Shown here piece by piece: positions 8,910-18,694 of a stretch of 64,000 bases of DNA; the first letter of the stretch is position 1, and each line of letters begins with the position of its first letter. The translations under genes and the position numbers were made by a program. The stretch is taken from the NCBI RefSeq assembly GCF_000205165.1, contig NZ_GL883846.1:1-64000 (forward strand), written 5' to 3'. Origin of the DNA: Paraprevotella xylaniphila YIT 11841 (lineage in GTDB: Bacteria > Bacteroidota > Bacteroidia > Bacteroidales > Bacteroidaceae). Below the pieces are notes generated by a model that was given only the letters and a program-made list of their open reading frames with translations, searched no databases and was not told the DNA's origin.

Positions 8910-11048
8910 TCATCTCTTCTTCGGGCCTATTGCGTGTAGTATTCCCCGTAATAGAGTGCCCGGTACTGAATAGCGGAAAGAATTGCCTTGGTCTGTCCGT
9001 TCGTCTACTTTTTCGATGAAGCGTTCTGCGTCTTTTTCGGAAATCACGCCATCGTCTTGGAGTTTACGGATGGTGCGACGCTCGTAAGTGAGCATCATAC
9101 GGATAGACTTGACGGTGAGCGCGTGGCGGTAAGCCTTCGGGTAATTTTGTTCCAGTTGCAAGGTGACGTGATTCATTCGGTCTATGTTATGGTTGATTTC
9201 CGTACGGAGAATGTCCAATCGTTTTTTCTGTTCGGGCGTGAGGAGTTCGGAAGCGTTGAGTTCGTTTAACAGGTTCAGGTCCTCGTTTTGTAAAATGATG
9301 AACCCTCTGGCCATGTCATATACGTTTACAATACGTTCGCGGAAGTAGAAACTGACACTGTCCCCCAAGTGAAGTTTCTTTTGAATATGAGTCAGGATGG
9401 AGGTTCGGTCGCAATAATCGAATATGGAAGGACGGAAATCCAACGTATACTGTCCGTCATGGTCATACATCTCGTCGAGAGAGTTCATCAAATGAAGGAA
9501 TGTGGTTTTCGAAACGACACCTTCATCATAAAGTTTATGGCATACAGCCTTTTCGCGGTCCAATATACGGAGACGTATTTCGGAAAGGAATTCCATTGTG
9601 GGAAGAGTTCCAGACGAAGGCAACGGCAGAGACGGTGGAAGGTATTTTTTCACTTTGTTCCAGTTAGCATCATGCAATGTTGGCTTTGCAGACAGTTTTT
9701 CCATATATTTTTCTGCACTGTCGTGTAAGTATCCTTGGATTTTGGAATCTATCAGTACTCTGGCGTTGGAAACTTGTATTAAGCCCAATCGTCTCAATAG
9801 CCAACGCATGGTGGTGGCATTGATGGAAAGAGTGAGCGTGACGATACCGGCTGTGAGAAACAGGACCTGTCGCCTGATGTCTTCCGGAATCCCCGGTGTG
9901 TAAGAAACCATCAGGGCCAATGTCATGCCTAATGCTCCGCGAAGGCCGCCCCATGTCAGGATGACGGACTCGCGTTTGGAAAGTCCGTATCCCAATCTTT
10001 TCATAGCGGGGTAGAAAAGCATGATCATGGCAAAACGGATGAGGTTTAGTCCTACGTAGACAAGCAACAAAATGATGAGGTCGGACCAATTCAAGCCTAC
10101 TTTCTCTGCAATGACCACGCCGACCATGATAAAAACCAATGTATTGGCTATGTGGGTAAGAAGTCCCCAAAACTTTTCCATGAATATGTTTACTTGCGGT
10201 TTCAGTCTGGGGCGTCCGGTATAAGAGATGGTCAGTCCGAAAGCCACTAAAGCGATGACACCGGATATGCCCATATAGTATTGGGATAGAATAAACGTGA
10301 CGTAGGCAGAAAGGATAATGACGCTGTTTTGTATCATCTCCTCCGAGTTGATACGTGTAATGAACCAGATGGTCAGTCGAGCCAGGCAGAAGCCTAAAAG
10401 TATTCCTCCAATAACTACTTCCAGAAATTGCACTATGGGAGAAGCTATGCTTGCTCCACTAAGCGTATAGGCTCCGAAAAACAGCATGAAACATACTATG
10501 CCGGTTCCATCGTTGAGCAAAGACTCTCCGTCTACTAAAGTGGAGAACCGTTTGCTGGTACCCAGTTCGTGCAATAAAGCGACGACGGCTACCGGGTCGG
10601 TCGCGCTGATGAGGGCGCCGAACATGAGAGCCAATGGCCATGTCCATGAGGCGTATTCCGGAACAAACAGGCTGATGCCAATCATGAGGGCGGCTGTAAG
10701 CAGCATACAGACGACTAATCCAGGGACAGCCAGTAGGGTGGAATTGGCTAATGTTTTTTTGAAGATGTGCATGTTCATTTCGTATGCCGCGTCGAATATC
10801 AAAATGGGGAGGAAAACATATAGAATGAAATCCGGATTCGTATCGGCTACGGTTGCCACTGCGTTTTCTACGCGTGGCATGAAGTCGAAATAGTGGAAAC
10901 GGTTGAGGAGTCCTATCAATAAACCGAATACAAACAGTCCTACGGTATAGGGAAAGCCCGTTCGTCTCAGTATGGACTTTAATATAGCACCGACTAACAA
11001 GCCGACAATGGCCAACAGCAGGGGGGCCAGTAAGTTGAAATCTTCCAT
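8910..11048 (-). CDS. Na+/H+ antiporter, CPA1 family
   Basis: A 712-residue inner-membrane exchanger. The first ~420 residues hold about 12-13 hydrophobic segments with the CPA1 hallmarks ATDPVAVVALLHELG and VDGESLLNDGTGIV, the latter close to the transport site acidic residue in NhaP/NHE proteins, and a conserved TWGGLRGALGMTLAL segment. The remaining ~290 residues are a soluble charged cytoplasmic tail rich in helices, longer than in NhaP of Pseudomonas, likely regulatory. A Bacteroidetes -7 element lies at 11085-11093. It is a single-gene unit with ppiD's terminator just upstream. Ion preference (Na+, K+ or Li+) cannot be read from sequence. Confidence 0.9.
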   Translation of the reverse strand: MEDFNLLAPLLLAIVGLLVGAILKSILRRTGFPYTVGLFVFGLLIGLLNRFHYFDFMPRVENAVATVADTNPDFILYVFLPILIFDAAYEMNMHIFKKTLANSTLLAVPGLVVCMLLTAALMIGISLFVPEYASWTWPLALMFGALISATDPVAVVALLHELGTSKRFSTLVDGESLLNDGTGIVCFMLFFGAYTLSGASIASPIVQFLEVVIGGILLGFCLARLTIWFITRINSEEMIQNSVIILSAYVTFILSQYYMGISGVIALVAFGLTISYTGRPRLKPQVNIFMEKFWGLLTHIANTLVFIMVGVVIAEKVGLNWSDLIILLLVYVGLNLIRFAMIMLFYPAMKRLGYGLSKRESVILTWGGLRGALGMTLALMVSYTPGIPEDIRRQVLFLTAGIVTLTLSINATTMRWLLRRLGLIQVSNARVLIDSKIQGYLHDSAEKYMEKLSAKPTLHDANWNKVKKYLPPSLPLPSSGTLPTMEFLSEIRLRILDREKAVCHKLYDEGVVSKTTFLHLMNSLDEMYDHDGQYTLDFRPSIFDYCDRTSILTHIQKKLHLGDSVSFYFRERIVNVYDMARGFIILQNEDLNLLNELNASELLTPEQKKRLDILRTEINHNIDRMNHVTLQLEQNYPKAYRHALTVKSIRMMLTYERRTIRKLQDDGVISEKDAERFIEKVDERTDQGNSFRYSVPGTLLRGILHAIGPKKR

Positions 11049-11084
11049 AATATTCTTTTTAATGGGTAGAAAAAGCTCTACTTT

Positions 11085-11093
11085 ACAAATATA
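11085..11093 (-). promoter_or_regulatory. antiporter promoter, -7 element
   Basis: TATATTTGT on the minus strand, about 37 bases before the antiporter ATG. Confidence 0.6.
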
Positions 11094-11100
11094 ACGAAAA

Positions 11101-11132
11101 AAACCTACAAGATAGTATAATCTTGTAGGTTT
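11101..11132 (-). terminator. terminator of the coaX-ppiD cluster
   Basis: Arms AAACCTACAAGAT (11101-11113) and ATCTTGTAGGTTT (11120-11132) are a 13-bp perfect stem; on the minus strand it is followed by a run of T, so it ends transcripts leaving ppiD. Confidence 0.88.
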
Positions 11133-11163
11133 CTATTGTTTTTATCGTAAAGTCTCCGCTTTT

Positions 11164-13314
11164 TTAGAAGAAGAGGTAACGATTGTCTTTTACTTCGGCC
11201 TTTTCATACAGTTCATTGGCAAAACGGCTGATGGCGCGCATGTTGAGGGACTCTTGTTGAGCCTCTTCTTTTTTAGCGTCGAACTTCTCGGCCGATTTGT
11301 TCTTGTTGATAACCTGCAACGTGTAAACTCCGGCATTGCCCTTGAACGGACCTGCGAATTGATTGGCCGCTGTTTTGCTGGCTACGGCACTCAACATCGG
11401 TTCGCTAGAGCCGGTCTTCATTACGAAAGCGGAGGCACTGAACGTCACGTGCTTGATGGTGTCGCTTACGGCACCTTGTACTTTCATGGCGTCTGCTATG
11501 CTTTTTGTCTGGGCCAGTTTCTCTTTCAGCATCTCGGCTTTTTTGTCCTTGATGACTTCTTGCGTGAGATATTCTTTCATATCCTCCATCGTGCGGTAAC
11601 CGTCCTTGTGTATACCAGTAAGGATGGCCACAAGCATGTGATCGTTCTCACCACATTCGTAAAGAGGAGATACATTGCCTATTTCGGTGTCTTCATTGAA
11701 TATCCATCGCATGGCCTCACGCGTGTTGCTTACTCCTCCTACATAATGTTCATTGCTGAACAAGTCTTTACGCTCTTGTAAGTTATAGCCGTTTTTCAGT
11801 GCTTTGGCTTCGATATCCTTTTGGGTAGGATTGGAAGCAATGAAGTGGCTGAAGTCGTTATAAGCCTTTGCATAAGTATCTTTGCTGAACTCAATCGGGC
11901 ATTTGATTACGGCCACATCATATTTATTGATCATGGCACGGCGGTCTGTAACTTGTGCGATGATACATCCTTGGGCAAAGTCAATCTTTTCGGTGGCATT
12001 CACCGGCATGTTGGTGATGGTCTTGATAAACTTCAAGTTGTCGCCGTCCAAAGGAGCACCTTCATAATTACGTGAAGTAATCCATGTCTTTTCGCCGGTC
12101 TGGTTGTATTTCTTGGCGATGGAATCGAAAGCCACACCGTTGTGCAATGCCGTCATGATGCTGTCGGCTGTCTTTTGGATGGCATTCATATCGGCACCTG
12201 CCACTTGTATTTGGCGGAGCTGAATGGAATCCGGTGCGGAAATCTTGTTGATTACCTTGATGATGTTCATCGTGTTGTCTCCTGCATAATAATAGGGAGC
12301 TTTCATCTGTCCTACAGCCATGGAATCCAATTGTGAAGCTATGTCGTTGGGGAATATGTTCTTGCTGACCGGAAGCGGACTGTAATTAATCGTAGAGCCG
12401 CTCTCACGGACAATTTTAGCAATGTCGCCTCCGGCAGCCAACGCTGTGGCAGTCTCCGCCATGTCTTTGTCTAAGGCTGCCTTGTCGGCTGCGCTGGCTT
12501 TGACCTGTACATCAATGAATTTGATGTCGCGGCTTTCGGCTGTTTGCTTGAATCTTTCTTTCAACTCATTGTATTTGGCTTTTAAATCGCTTTCTTCCAC
12601 TTTGATATCTTTGTCATTAATGGTAGAGTAGGGCACGGCAGCCATGATAATGTCGCTTTCATTGGCACGTGCCTCGAATGCGGCCTTGTCTATGATTTTG
12701 TTGCCTAACATCGCTTTGCCCAACAGTACTTGGTATTTTTGCGCAAGACTTTCCTGACGGAGGGTCTTTTCAATGAACATCCAGAATTTGTAGAGACTGT
12801 TATAGTAGTCCATGTATTCGGCCGGCATCTGTTCGCTTTTGGTTTTCATGCCTTCATAATCGGTCAGGAATTTCTTCAGGACATTGGCATCGAAACGGCC
12901 AGTTTGTTCGTTGCGGAAAGGTGTTTGCATCAGTATGGGGCTGTTGCCTTCCGAAATGATGGATTGGATTTCTGCGTCAGTGACGGTCAGTCCCAACTCT
13001 TCAGCTTCGTGCTCGATGAGTTTGTTGTTGACGTATGTGTTCCAAACTTGGTCGCGCAATTGGGTAAGCTGTTGGTCGTTGAGTGCACTGTTGCCACTGG
13101 TGAACTTCACAACTTCCGCATATTCGTCCACTAAGTTTTGGAATTCATGTACTGAAATCCGCTCTCCGTAAATTTCGCCGACTTGCTGCTTGCTTTCGTT
13201 AGAAGCAGACTGGATGGAGCGCATGGCTTCTTCGGCAATGAATGCAAAAAGAGCCACGCCGATCACGATGACCAACAAAGGCCCCTTAGCTCTGATTTTC
13301 TGTAATGTTGCCAT
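11164..13314 (-). CDS. PpiD-like periplasmic peptidyl-prolyl isomerase / chaperone
   Basis: A 716-residue membrane-anchored folding factor. One N-terminal transmembrane anchor (ragged charge then GPLLVIVIGVALFAFIAEEA) is followed by a SurA/PpiD-type N domain, a parvulin-like domain around residues 330-430 (DSIQLRQIQV and the AFDSIAKKYN helix), and a second long periplasmic region. The family assists proteins emerging from the Sec channel and outer-membrane protein folding. It is separated by 103 bases from the corC-like gene upstream and is the last gene of the envelope cluster. The upstream gap has a TATCTTCGT that only approximates a -7 element, so it may mainly be read through from upstream. 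Confidence 0.88.
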   Translation of the reverse strand: MATLQKIRAKGPLLVIVIGVALFAFIAEEAMRSIQSASNESKQQVGEIYGERISVHEFQNLVDEYAEVVKFTSGNSALNDQQLTQLRDQVWNTYVNNKLIEHEAEELGLTVTDAEIQSIISEGNSPILMQTPFRNEQTGRFDANVLKKFLTDYEGMKTKSEQMPAEYMDYYNSLYKFWMFIEKTLRQESLAQKYQVLLGKAMLGNKIIDKAAFEARANESDIIMAAVPYSTINDKDIKVEESDLKAKYNELKERFKQTAESRDIKFIDVQVKASAADKAALDKDMAETATALAAGGDIAKIVRESGSTINYSPLPVSKNIFPNDIASQLDSMAVGQMKAPYYYAGDNTMNIIKVINKISAPDSIQLRQIQVAGADMNAIQKTADSIMTALHNGVAFDSIAKKYNQTGEKTWITSRNYEGAPLDGDNLKFIKTITNMPVNATEKIDFAQGCIIAQVTDRRAMINKYDVAVIKCPIEFSKDTYAKAYNDFSHFIASNPTQKDIEAKALKNGYNLQERKDLFSNEHYVGGVSNTREAMRWIFNEDTEIGNVSPLYECGENDHMLVAILTGIHKDGYRTMEDMKEYLTQEVIKDKKAEMLKEKLAQTKSIADAMKVQGAVSDTIKHVTFSASAFVMKTGSSEPMLSAVASKTAANQFAGPFKGNAGVYTLQVINKNKSAEKFDAKKEEAQQESLNMRAISRFANELYEKAEVKDNRYLFF

Positions 13315-13417
13315 TGATTTAAATGATTATTGTTTTTATTATTTTCTTTAAACGATTTAAGCGCACGAAGATACAAAAATCTTCGCACATATTCATGTCT
13401 GTCAGGCTAAATTTTAG

Positions 13418-14686
13418 TTATTCGATGATTTTCAGACGTACAAGTTCTATTTTTGTCGTTGTATTCTTGATGATTTTGAACTCGAAATGGCCGAATCTGA
13501 TGATTTCGTTCAGTTTCGGAAAGCTTTGGTATTGATGTAGAATTAATCCGCTGACGGTGACATATTCTTCGGATTCCGGCAAATCCAATCCCAACAATTC
13601 ATTGGCTTTTTCTATTTCCAGTCGTCCGGACAGGACGTATTCATTCTCATCAACCTTTTGGGCAATGTAGTTTGTATTGTCGTGTTCGTCTTCAATATCG
13701 CCGAAGATTTCTTCTACTAAATCTTCCATCGTTACGATTCCCGAAGTTCCGCCGAATTCGTCTACTACGATAGCCAGAGATTTTTTCTGCTGCATGAACT
13801 TCTTTAATAACTTCTGGGCAGACATCGTTTCCGGGACCACAGGAGTTTCTTTAATTCGTAAAGTCCAGTCAGCCGGATTCCGGAACATTTCGGATGAATG
13901 GATAAAGCCTACGATATGATCAATGTCTTCTTTGTAAACGATGATTTTGGAATTTCCGCTTTCAATAAACCTGTTTTTAAGGTTTTCTATGGATGAACTG
14001 ATTTCCACCGCTTCTATTTCTGTTCGCGGCACCATACAGTCCCGAACCTTGACTTCCGAGAAGTACAGGGCATTTTGGAATATCTTGATTTCATCCGTAA
14101 TTTCGTTTTCATTTTGAACCGATTCGATGCTGGACTGTATCAGGTTGTCCAAGTCTATTTTGGTAAAAGCCTGTTCCGACGCTTTTTTGTTTACTTTAAG
14201 TCCCATCAGGCGCAATATGCCGCGAGATAACGCACTGGTGAATTTGGATACGGGATAAAGTAGAATGTAGATGATAAACGCCGGAACGGCGAATATCTTC
14301 AGCATACGGTTCGGGTTTATCTTGAATAGCGTTTTCGGAAGGAACTCTCCAGTTACTAACACGATTAGGGTTGAAATGATGGTTTGCAGAGCCACATTCA
14401 GCCCTTCATTTTGGTTTAAGTGGATCGGGGAAAGGACGAATTCGTTAATCACTCCTGCCATTAAAATACCATAGATGACCAACGCAATGTTGTTTCCGAC
14501 CAAAAGGGTTGAGATGAAATCATTTGGGCGTGTATAGAATATGGTCAGAATTTTGGACGTCAGACTGGCATCGCTGCGGTCCAGTTCGACTCGAAGTTTG
14601 TTGGAAGAGACAAATGCAATTTCCATCCCCGAGAAAAAAGCGGAGAGCAACAGTATGATGATGATTTCTATAATGGTCAGTGTCAT
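13418..14686 (-). CDS. CorC/HlyC-type membrane protein (DUF21 plus CBS domains)
   Basis: A 422-residue protein with an N-terminal DUF21/CNNM domain of four hydrophobic segments (from LTIIEIIIILLLSAFFSGMEI), a pair of CBS domains starting at about residue 205 (MVPRTEIEAVE, then VVDEFGGTSGIVTMEDLVEE), and a C-terminal CorC_HlyC transporter-associated domain. Family members take part in Mg2+ or Co2+ export in several bacteria; the older name hemolysin is misleading. The start ATG overlaps the stop of lptC (ATGA), showing translational coupling. Confidence 0.9.
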   Translation of the reverse strand: MTLTIIEIIIILLLSAFFSGMEIAFVSSNKLRVELDRSDASLTSKILTIFYTRPNDFISTLLVGNNIALVIYGILMAGVINEFVLSPIHLNQNEGLNVALQTIISTLIVLVTGEFLPKTLFKINPNRMLKIFAVPAFIIYILLYPVSKFTSALSRGILRLMGLKVNKKASEQAFTKIDLDNLIQSSIESVQNENEITDEIKIFQNALYFSEVKVRDCMVPRTEIEAVEISSSIENLKNRFIESGNSKIIVYKEDIDHIVGFIHSSEMFRNPADWTLRIKETPVVPETMSAQKLLKKFMQQKKSLAIVVDEFGGTSGIVTMEDLVEEIFGDIEDEHDNTNYIAQKVDENEYVLSGRLEIEKANELLGLDLPESEEYVTVSGLILHQYQSFPKLNEIIRFGHFEFKIIKNTTTKIELVRLKIIE

Positions 14687-15333
14687 GGCTGATTGGGTTT
14701 GGTGGGAGCGGCACGCATGACCGAGTCATTGGAGGACGAACTGCCACTATCGCTGAAAGGCGTTTCGGCATTGGCATTGCTGACAGAGTAGCGTGTCATT
14801 TGCTCGTTGGAACGGAAATTATAACCTTGGAGGAATTCATCCGGTTTCCGGATGGTCATGAACATGTTGGAATACATTTCGTGACGGTCCATATCCCAAA
14901 AAAGTTCTTCGCTGGTAAAGACAGTACCCTCTTGGTTTCGTATAACCACACGTCCGCGCAACTCCCATAGTTGTTGGTTGTGGCAATATGCCGTATCCGA
15001 TTGCACAAACCAATCGATGTGGAACGTGGAGTCGAACTTTTCCAAAAGTATGCCTTTTACGAAAGTCCATCGCGGCGGATTGGTCGTATTGTAGATATTC
15101 CATTCTTCTGCCGTGATTTTATAGCGGATGACTCCGGAGTCCGAAATAAGGGTCGAGATGCCCCATGATTGCATGAAAGGTAAGGAGTCGTTTTCGTTTA
15201 TGGCCGGAGCGTGGTTTGACTTTTCCGTAGAACACGAGAGTACTAAAATAAGCATAACAGTCGCCCAAACGGAGACTGTTATGTGGGTCGAACGGGACAA
15301 TCCCGCCGTAGACTTTATCTTACTTTTCCTCAT
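14683..15333 (-). CDS. lptC: LptC-like LPS export periplasmic protein
   Basis: LptC passes lipopolysaccharide from the inner-membrane LptBFG transporter to the LptA bridge. The 216-residue protein has an N-terminal hydrophobic segment with a lipobox-like VLSCST and a beta-jellyroll-type domain with repeated strands (WNIYNTTNPPRWTFVKGILL, TSEELFWDMDRHEMYSN). I place the start at 15333, where the ATG overlaps the TAA of the upstream barrel gene by one base (TAATG); a longer in-frame reading from 15444 would overlap that gene by more than 100 bases. The C-terminal Ser-rich tail is not typical. Assignment rests on fold pattern and on the conserved Bacteroidales cluster. Confidence 0.8.
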   Translation of the reverse strand: MRKSKIKSTAGLSRSTHITVSVWATVMLILVLSCSTEKSNHAPAINENDSLPFMQSWGISTLISDSGVIRYKITAEEWNIYNTTNPPRWTFVKGILLEKFDSTFHIDWFVQSDTAYCHNQQLWELRGRVVIRNQEGTVFTSEELFWDMDRHEMYSNMFMTIRKPDEFLQGYNFRSNEQMTRYSVSNANAETPFSDSGSSSSNDSVMRAAPTKPNQP

Positions 15334-16640
15334 TATTGAATCTTCCATTTCATGAACCATCTTTCGTTGAACGTAATACCGACGTTGAGCCGCAGGTAGT
15401 TTTCTGTAATCAAAGATGATACGCCGGGAACGGATCTGCCCCATTGAAATGCGATATTGACCACGGAACGGTTATTGATATTGTTGGATACGGGGAGGGC
15501 GAATCCCGCCGTTACGCCGAATTCCCGTGGGCCGTCATGTCCGTTTACCTTATAATAAGGTGTGGAAAAGGATGCTCCTGCGCGGTACTGTACTCGTCTT
15601 AAATATTTATTGCTGTAACGGTCCGGTTGGAACTCACCTCCGATAACAATTTTGGTACGGTTCATATAGTTTTCCGTAGTGCTGACAAACTTGTCGTTTA
15701 TGATTTGAGGCACGCGGCATTCTCCCCACCTTTGATGAGTTACGTCCAAACCTATTTTCCATTGTTCTTTGTGTGCCCACGCCAATCCGACTCCGAAAGA
15801 TGTGGGTAGTTCAAAAGCCTTTTCTATGACTGATTTCGTGGTGTCTCCATTGGCCACATAACTGTAATAATGGGCGGGAGAGTTGATCGCATGTCCGATA
15901 CCGTATGTAATACCGGGAGTCAAAACGTCGTTTTTACCAAGTTGTATAGGATATTGTATACCGATATCTATTTTATAAGATGAGAGGTCGGCATCTATTT
16001 GTCGACGTAATCCGTTGCTTGCGCTAGTGGCTGTTCCATTTTCATAAAATGTCTGTGTGATGTTTTGGGCATAGTTTCCCCAAACGTATCCGAAATTGGC
16101 TCCGATAGACAAATCTGCAAACGGATTCCACCCCAAACCCACGTACACCTCATGCAGCCCTCCGTCGCCGGTATAGCTGTTGGTATAAGTCATGGTCGAA
16201 CCGCTGTTGAAATGGTCGCCCAGATATTTGCTTTCCGAGAAGTTGTATCCAATACTGGAAAAAGGAATAAAACCGAATGAAAATCCCAGTCCCGGGCACA
16301 AACGGAAGCCGGCGTTGATATAGTCCAACGTTGTGTTGTGCGCATTGATACTATTACCTCCACTTTTGAAATTTACGTTTTGCAGCGTGAGGCCTACGTC
16401 GAATATGAATGATAAAGAGTCTATGGCAGAGTAAGATGCCGGATTTTGCATGTTGATGCGGTTCCCGTCGCGAAAGCCCAGTGCCACTCCGCTCATAGCC
16501 TTGTTGAAACCTTGCGACTGGTCTTTCAAGCTGCCGAGTCCGAAGCGGGAATACGGGGAGTTTGAACCATTGGTTTGTGCGGGAGCATATAGTGTTGCCA
16601 TGGTCAGCAACACGCATAGTATAAGTTTATGACTGCTCAT
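15333..16640 (-). CDS. outer-membrane beta-barrel protein
   Basis: A 435-residue secreted protein with a signal peptide (MSSHKLILCVLLTMATLYAPAQ) and many amphipathic strands typical of a FadL-like or Bacteroidetes-specific barrel. The opening SPYSRFGLGSLKDQSQGFNK and GDGGLHEVYVGLGWNPFADL are recurrent in this Bacteroidales family, commonly found between coaX and lptC. Function is unknown; its place beside lptC suggests an envelope role. It starts 14 bases inside the end of coaX, so the two are translationally coupled. Confidence 0.8.
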   Translation of the reverse strand: MSSHKLILCVLLTMATLYAPAQTNGSNSPYSRFGLGSLKDQSQGFNKAMSGVALGFRDGNRINMQNPASYSAIDSLSFIFDVGLTLQNVNFKSGGNSINAHNTTLDYINAGFRLCPGLGFSFGFIPFSSIGYNFSESKYLGDHFNSGSTMTYTNSYTGDGGLHEVYVGLGWNPFADLSIGANFGYVWGNYAQNITQTFYENGTATSASNGLRRQIDADLSSYKIDIGIQYPIQLGKNDVLTPGITYGIGHAINSPAHYYSYVANGDTTKSVIEKAFELPTSFGVGLAWAHKEQWKIGLDVTHQRWGECRVPQIINDKFVSTTENYMNRTKIVIGGEFQPDRYSNKYLRRVQYRAGASFSTPYYKVNGHDGPREFGVTAGFALPVSNNINNRSVVNIAFQWGRSVPGVSSLITENYLRLNVGITFNERWFMKWKIQ

Positions 16641-17358
16641 TATTAAATGCTAATATTCGGTTTAGCCCTCTGGGCACTATATATTTGTCTGCAAAGATGA
16701 GATTTTTTATTTTGCTATCAAAGTTAAAAATATCGCCGCCAGTTAAAAAAACCAAAAGGGACGGGTATTTTTCTTGGAAATATTTGATGCGCCCTTCAAT
16801 TTCAAACTTCATACCCTGAATGACTCCGGAGCGGATAGACGTTTCCGTGTCATATCCGATGTCCAAGAGCGGCCCCTCGCTGTCTATCAACGGAAGTTTG
16901 GCCGTGAAAGCGCGGAGGCTTTTTAGGCGCATTTGAAGTCCTGGGGAAATGCACCCCCCCTTGTAATGTCCGTTTTTGTCGATGAATTCGTAGGTCAGGC
17001 ATGTCCCGGCATCGACAATAAGGATGTCATGTCCAGGATATTGCATGTAGGCACCGACGGCCGCAGCCAACCGGTCCGCCCCCAACGTATCCGGAGTCCG
17101 GTAATCGTTTGTAATCGGGACGGGAGTCTGTGCATTTAAATACAACAAAGGGAAGTCGAGCCTTTTCAGTTGTCGTTCGGCTTCTGCGGTGATGCCGAAC
17201 ACACTTCCTACGATACCTTGTTTAAACGCATATTTATTCACGAACTCCGGCAGGCGTTCCAGTGTTTCATTTGAGGTCTTGATTTCTTCCACCGGAGTGT
17301 CACCGTCAAAGGCTACCAGTTTGGCCAACGTATTTCCTATGTCTATGATTAAGTTCAC
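16627..17358 (-). CDS. coaX: type III pantothenate kinase
   Basis: Phosphorylates pantothenate, the first step of coenzyme A synthesis; the type III enzyme is not inhibited by CoA and needs a monovalent cation. ASKHA-fold motifs are visible: LIIDIGNTLAKL at the N-terminus, TPDTLGADRLAAAVGA and IVDAGTCLTYEFID in the middle, and GVIQGMKFEIEGR. I choose a GTG start at 17358 (243 residues): the -7 element at 17378-17386 lies downstream of the in-frame ATG at 17391, so that codon would not be transcribed. The gene leads the minus-strand coaX-barrel-lptC-corC-ppiD cluster. Confidence 0.9.
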   Translation of the reverse strand: MNLIIDIGNTLAKLVAFDGDTPVEEIKTSNETLERLPEFVNKYAFKQGIVGSVFGITAEAERQLKRLDFPLLYLNAQTPVPITNDYRTPDTLGADRLAAAVGAYMQYPGHDILIVDAGTCLTYEFIDKNGHYKGGCISPGLQMRLKSLRAFTAKLPLIDSEGPLLDIGYDTETSIRSGVIQGMKFEIEGRIKYFQEKYPSLLVFLTGGDIFNFDSKIKNLIFADKYIVPRGLNRILAFNNEQS

Positions 17359-17377
17359 GTGTTCATGCTTTGCGGTT

Positions 17378-17386
17378 GCAAAGTTA
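17378..17386 (-). promoter_or_regulatory. coaX promoter, -7 element
   Basis: TAACTTTGC on the minus strand, a perfect consensus. It fixes the coaX start to the GTG at 17358. Confidence 0.72.
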
Positions 17387-17479
17387 ATCAAAAAATAACA
17401 TGGCAGATTAATTCTTTGTCAAAAAGATGCTCGTCTCGCTTTTTTCTGTGAATGGCATGGGGCAAAAGGGAAAATGCAC

Positions 17480-17488
17480 TAACTTTGC
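17480..17488 (+). promoter_or_regulatory. promoter of the DUF4105 gene, -7 element
   Basis: TAACTTTGC, about 20 bases before the ATG at 17509. Confidence 0.7.
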
Positions 17489-17508
17489 AAAGCTAAATAT
17501 GGCATGGA

Positions 17509-18687
17509 ATGAGATATTTGAGATTTTTGTTTTTATACACCCTATTATATATAGGAGGAGTGGCTCATGCCTTTCGGGCCGACTCTGTTGAGGTTAGCCT
17601 TTTGACTTGTTCTCCCGGAACCGAGGTTTATTCTTTGTATGGCCATACGGCCATTCGTGTGAAATCATATACCACGGCGGAGGATTGGGTTTTTAATTAC
17701 GGGGTGTTCAGCTTTAACCGTCCGAATTTTATATGGCGCTTTACGCGAGGCGAGTGTGATTATCAGATTGGAGCCTTGCCTTTTGCTTACTTTGCCGAGG
17801 AATATGAAGAGCGCGGGTCGACCGTCTATCAGCAAGTGCTGAATCTGAGTGCGTCGGAGAAGGAACGGCTTTGGACGTTGTTGGTAGAGAATATGCGTCC
17901 GGAAAACAGGGAATACCGCTACAACTTTCTTTATGATAATTGTACGACGCGGGCGCGCGACCGTATAGAGGAGGCTGTGGAAGGAAAGATTATTTATCCG
18001 GAACAGGACACTGTCCGTACATATCGCGAGATTATTCATCAGTATACGGCTCAGCATCCTTGGGCGGAATTGGGTAATGACATTTGTTTGGGGGCGGAGG
18101 CCGACCGTCCTATTTCTGTACGTGACGAGATGTTCGCTCCTTTTTATTTGTTGCGTTACGCCAATGACGCGGTGATTCAGGAATCTGACGGCAGTACGCG
18201 GCCGTTGGTGTTGTCTCAATCGGAAGTGGTTGAAGGGCGTGATGTGGAAATACAGAAAGAATTCCCTTGGTCTCCGGCACTGTCAGCATGGATACTTTTC
18301 TTTTGCGTGGCGGGGTTGACCGTAGTGGAACGGTGGCGTCATGCATGTTTTTGGGGGATAGACATTTTTTTGATGTCATTGGTCGGAGGAATCGGATTGG
18401 TGGTCACGTTTCTCTTTTTCTTCTCCGTTCATCCCACAGTAGGCTCGAATTGGCAGATTTGGGTCTTCAATCCCATTCCGTTGGTGGCCATGCCGTGGGT
18501 AGTTTGGTGTGCAGTTAAAAGGAGAAAAACTTACTACCATCCATTAAACGCGTCGGTTTTAATATTATTTATGTTTTTTTCTGCCCTGATACCACAAGAT
18601 TTCTGTGTGGTAATTGTACCTTTGGCCTTAGCTTTGTTGCTACGTTCGTGTAGTTATTGGATAAGCTATCGAAAAAAAGAAAAATAA
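17509..18687 (+). CDS. DUF4105 membrane protein, possible lipoprotein N-acyltransferase
   Basis: A 392-residue protein with a signal peptide (to about residue 22), a periplasmic Cys-protease-like fold and three or four C-terminal transmembrane segments from about residue 250. Candidate catalytic residues are His46 in SLYGHTAIRV and Cys145 in LYDNCTTRARDR, the arrangement expected of the DUF4105 family. I recall that DUF4105 members have been linked to lipoprotein N-acylation in Bacteroides (Lnb); I cannot confirm that this is the orthologue, so the role is tentative. The next gene starts seven bases after its stop, so they form an operon. Confidence 0.78.
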   Translation: MRYLRFLFLYTLLYIGGVAHAFRADSVEVSLLTCSPGTEVYSLYGHTAIRVKSYTTAEDWVFNYGVFSFNRPNFIWRFTRGECDYQIGALPFAYFAEEYEERGSTVYQQVLNLSASEKERLWTLLVENMRPENREYRYNFLYDNCTTRARDRIEEAVEGKIIYPEQDTVRTYREIIHQYTAQHPWAELGNDICLGAEADRPISVRDEMFAPFYLLRYANDAVIQESDGSTRPLVLSQSEVVEGRDVEIQKEFPWSPALSAWILFFCVAGLTVVERWRHACFWGIDIFLMSLVGGIGLVVTFLFFFSVHPTVGSNWQIWVFNPIPLVAMPWVVWCAVKRRKTYYHPLNASVLILFMFFSALIPQDFCVVIVPLALALLLRSCSYWISYRKKEK

Positions 18688-18694
18688 GCAAGCC

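Noticed and set aside
13323-13535. 70-codon plus-strand frame between ppiD-like and corC-like genes
   Set aside because: Low-complexity Phe/Ile-rich translation that runs into the antisense of the corC-like gene.
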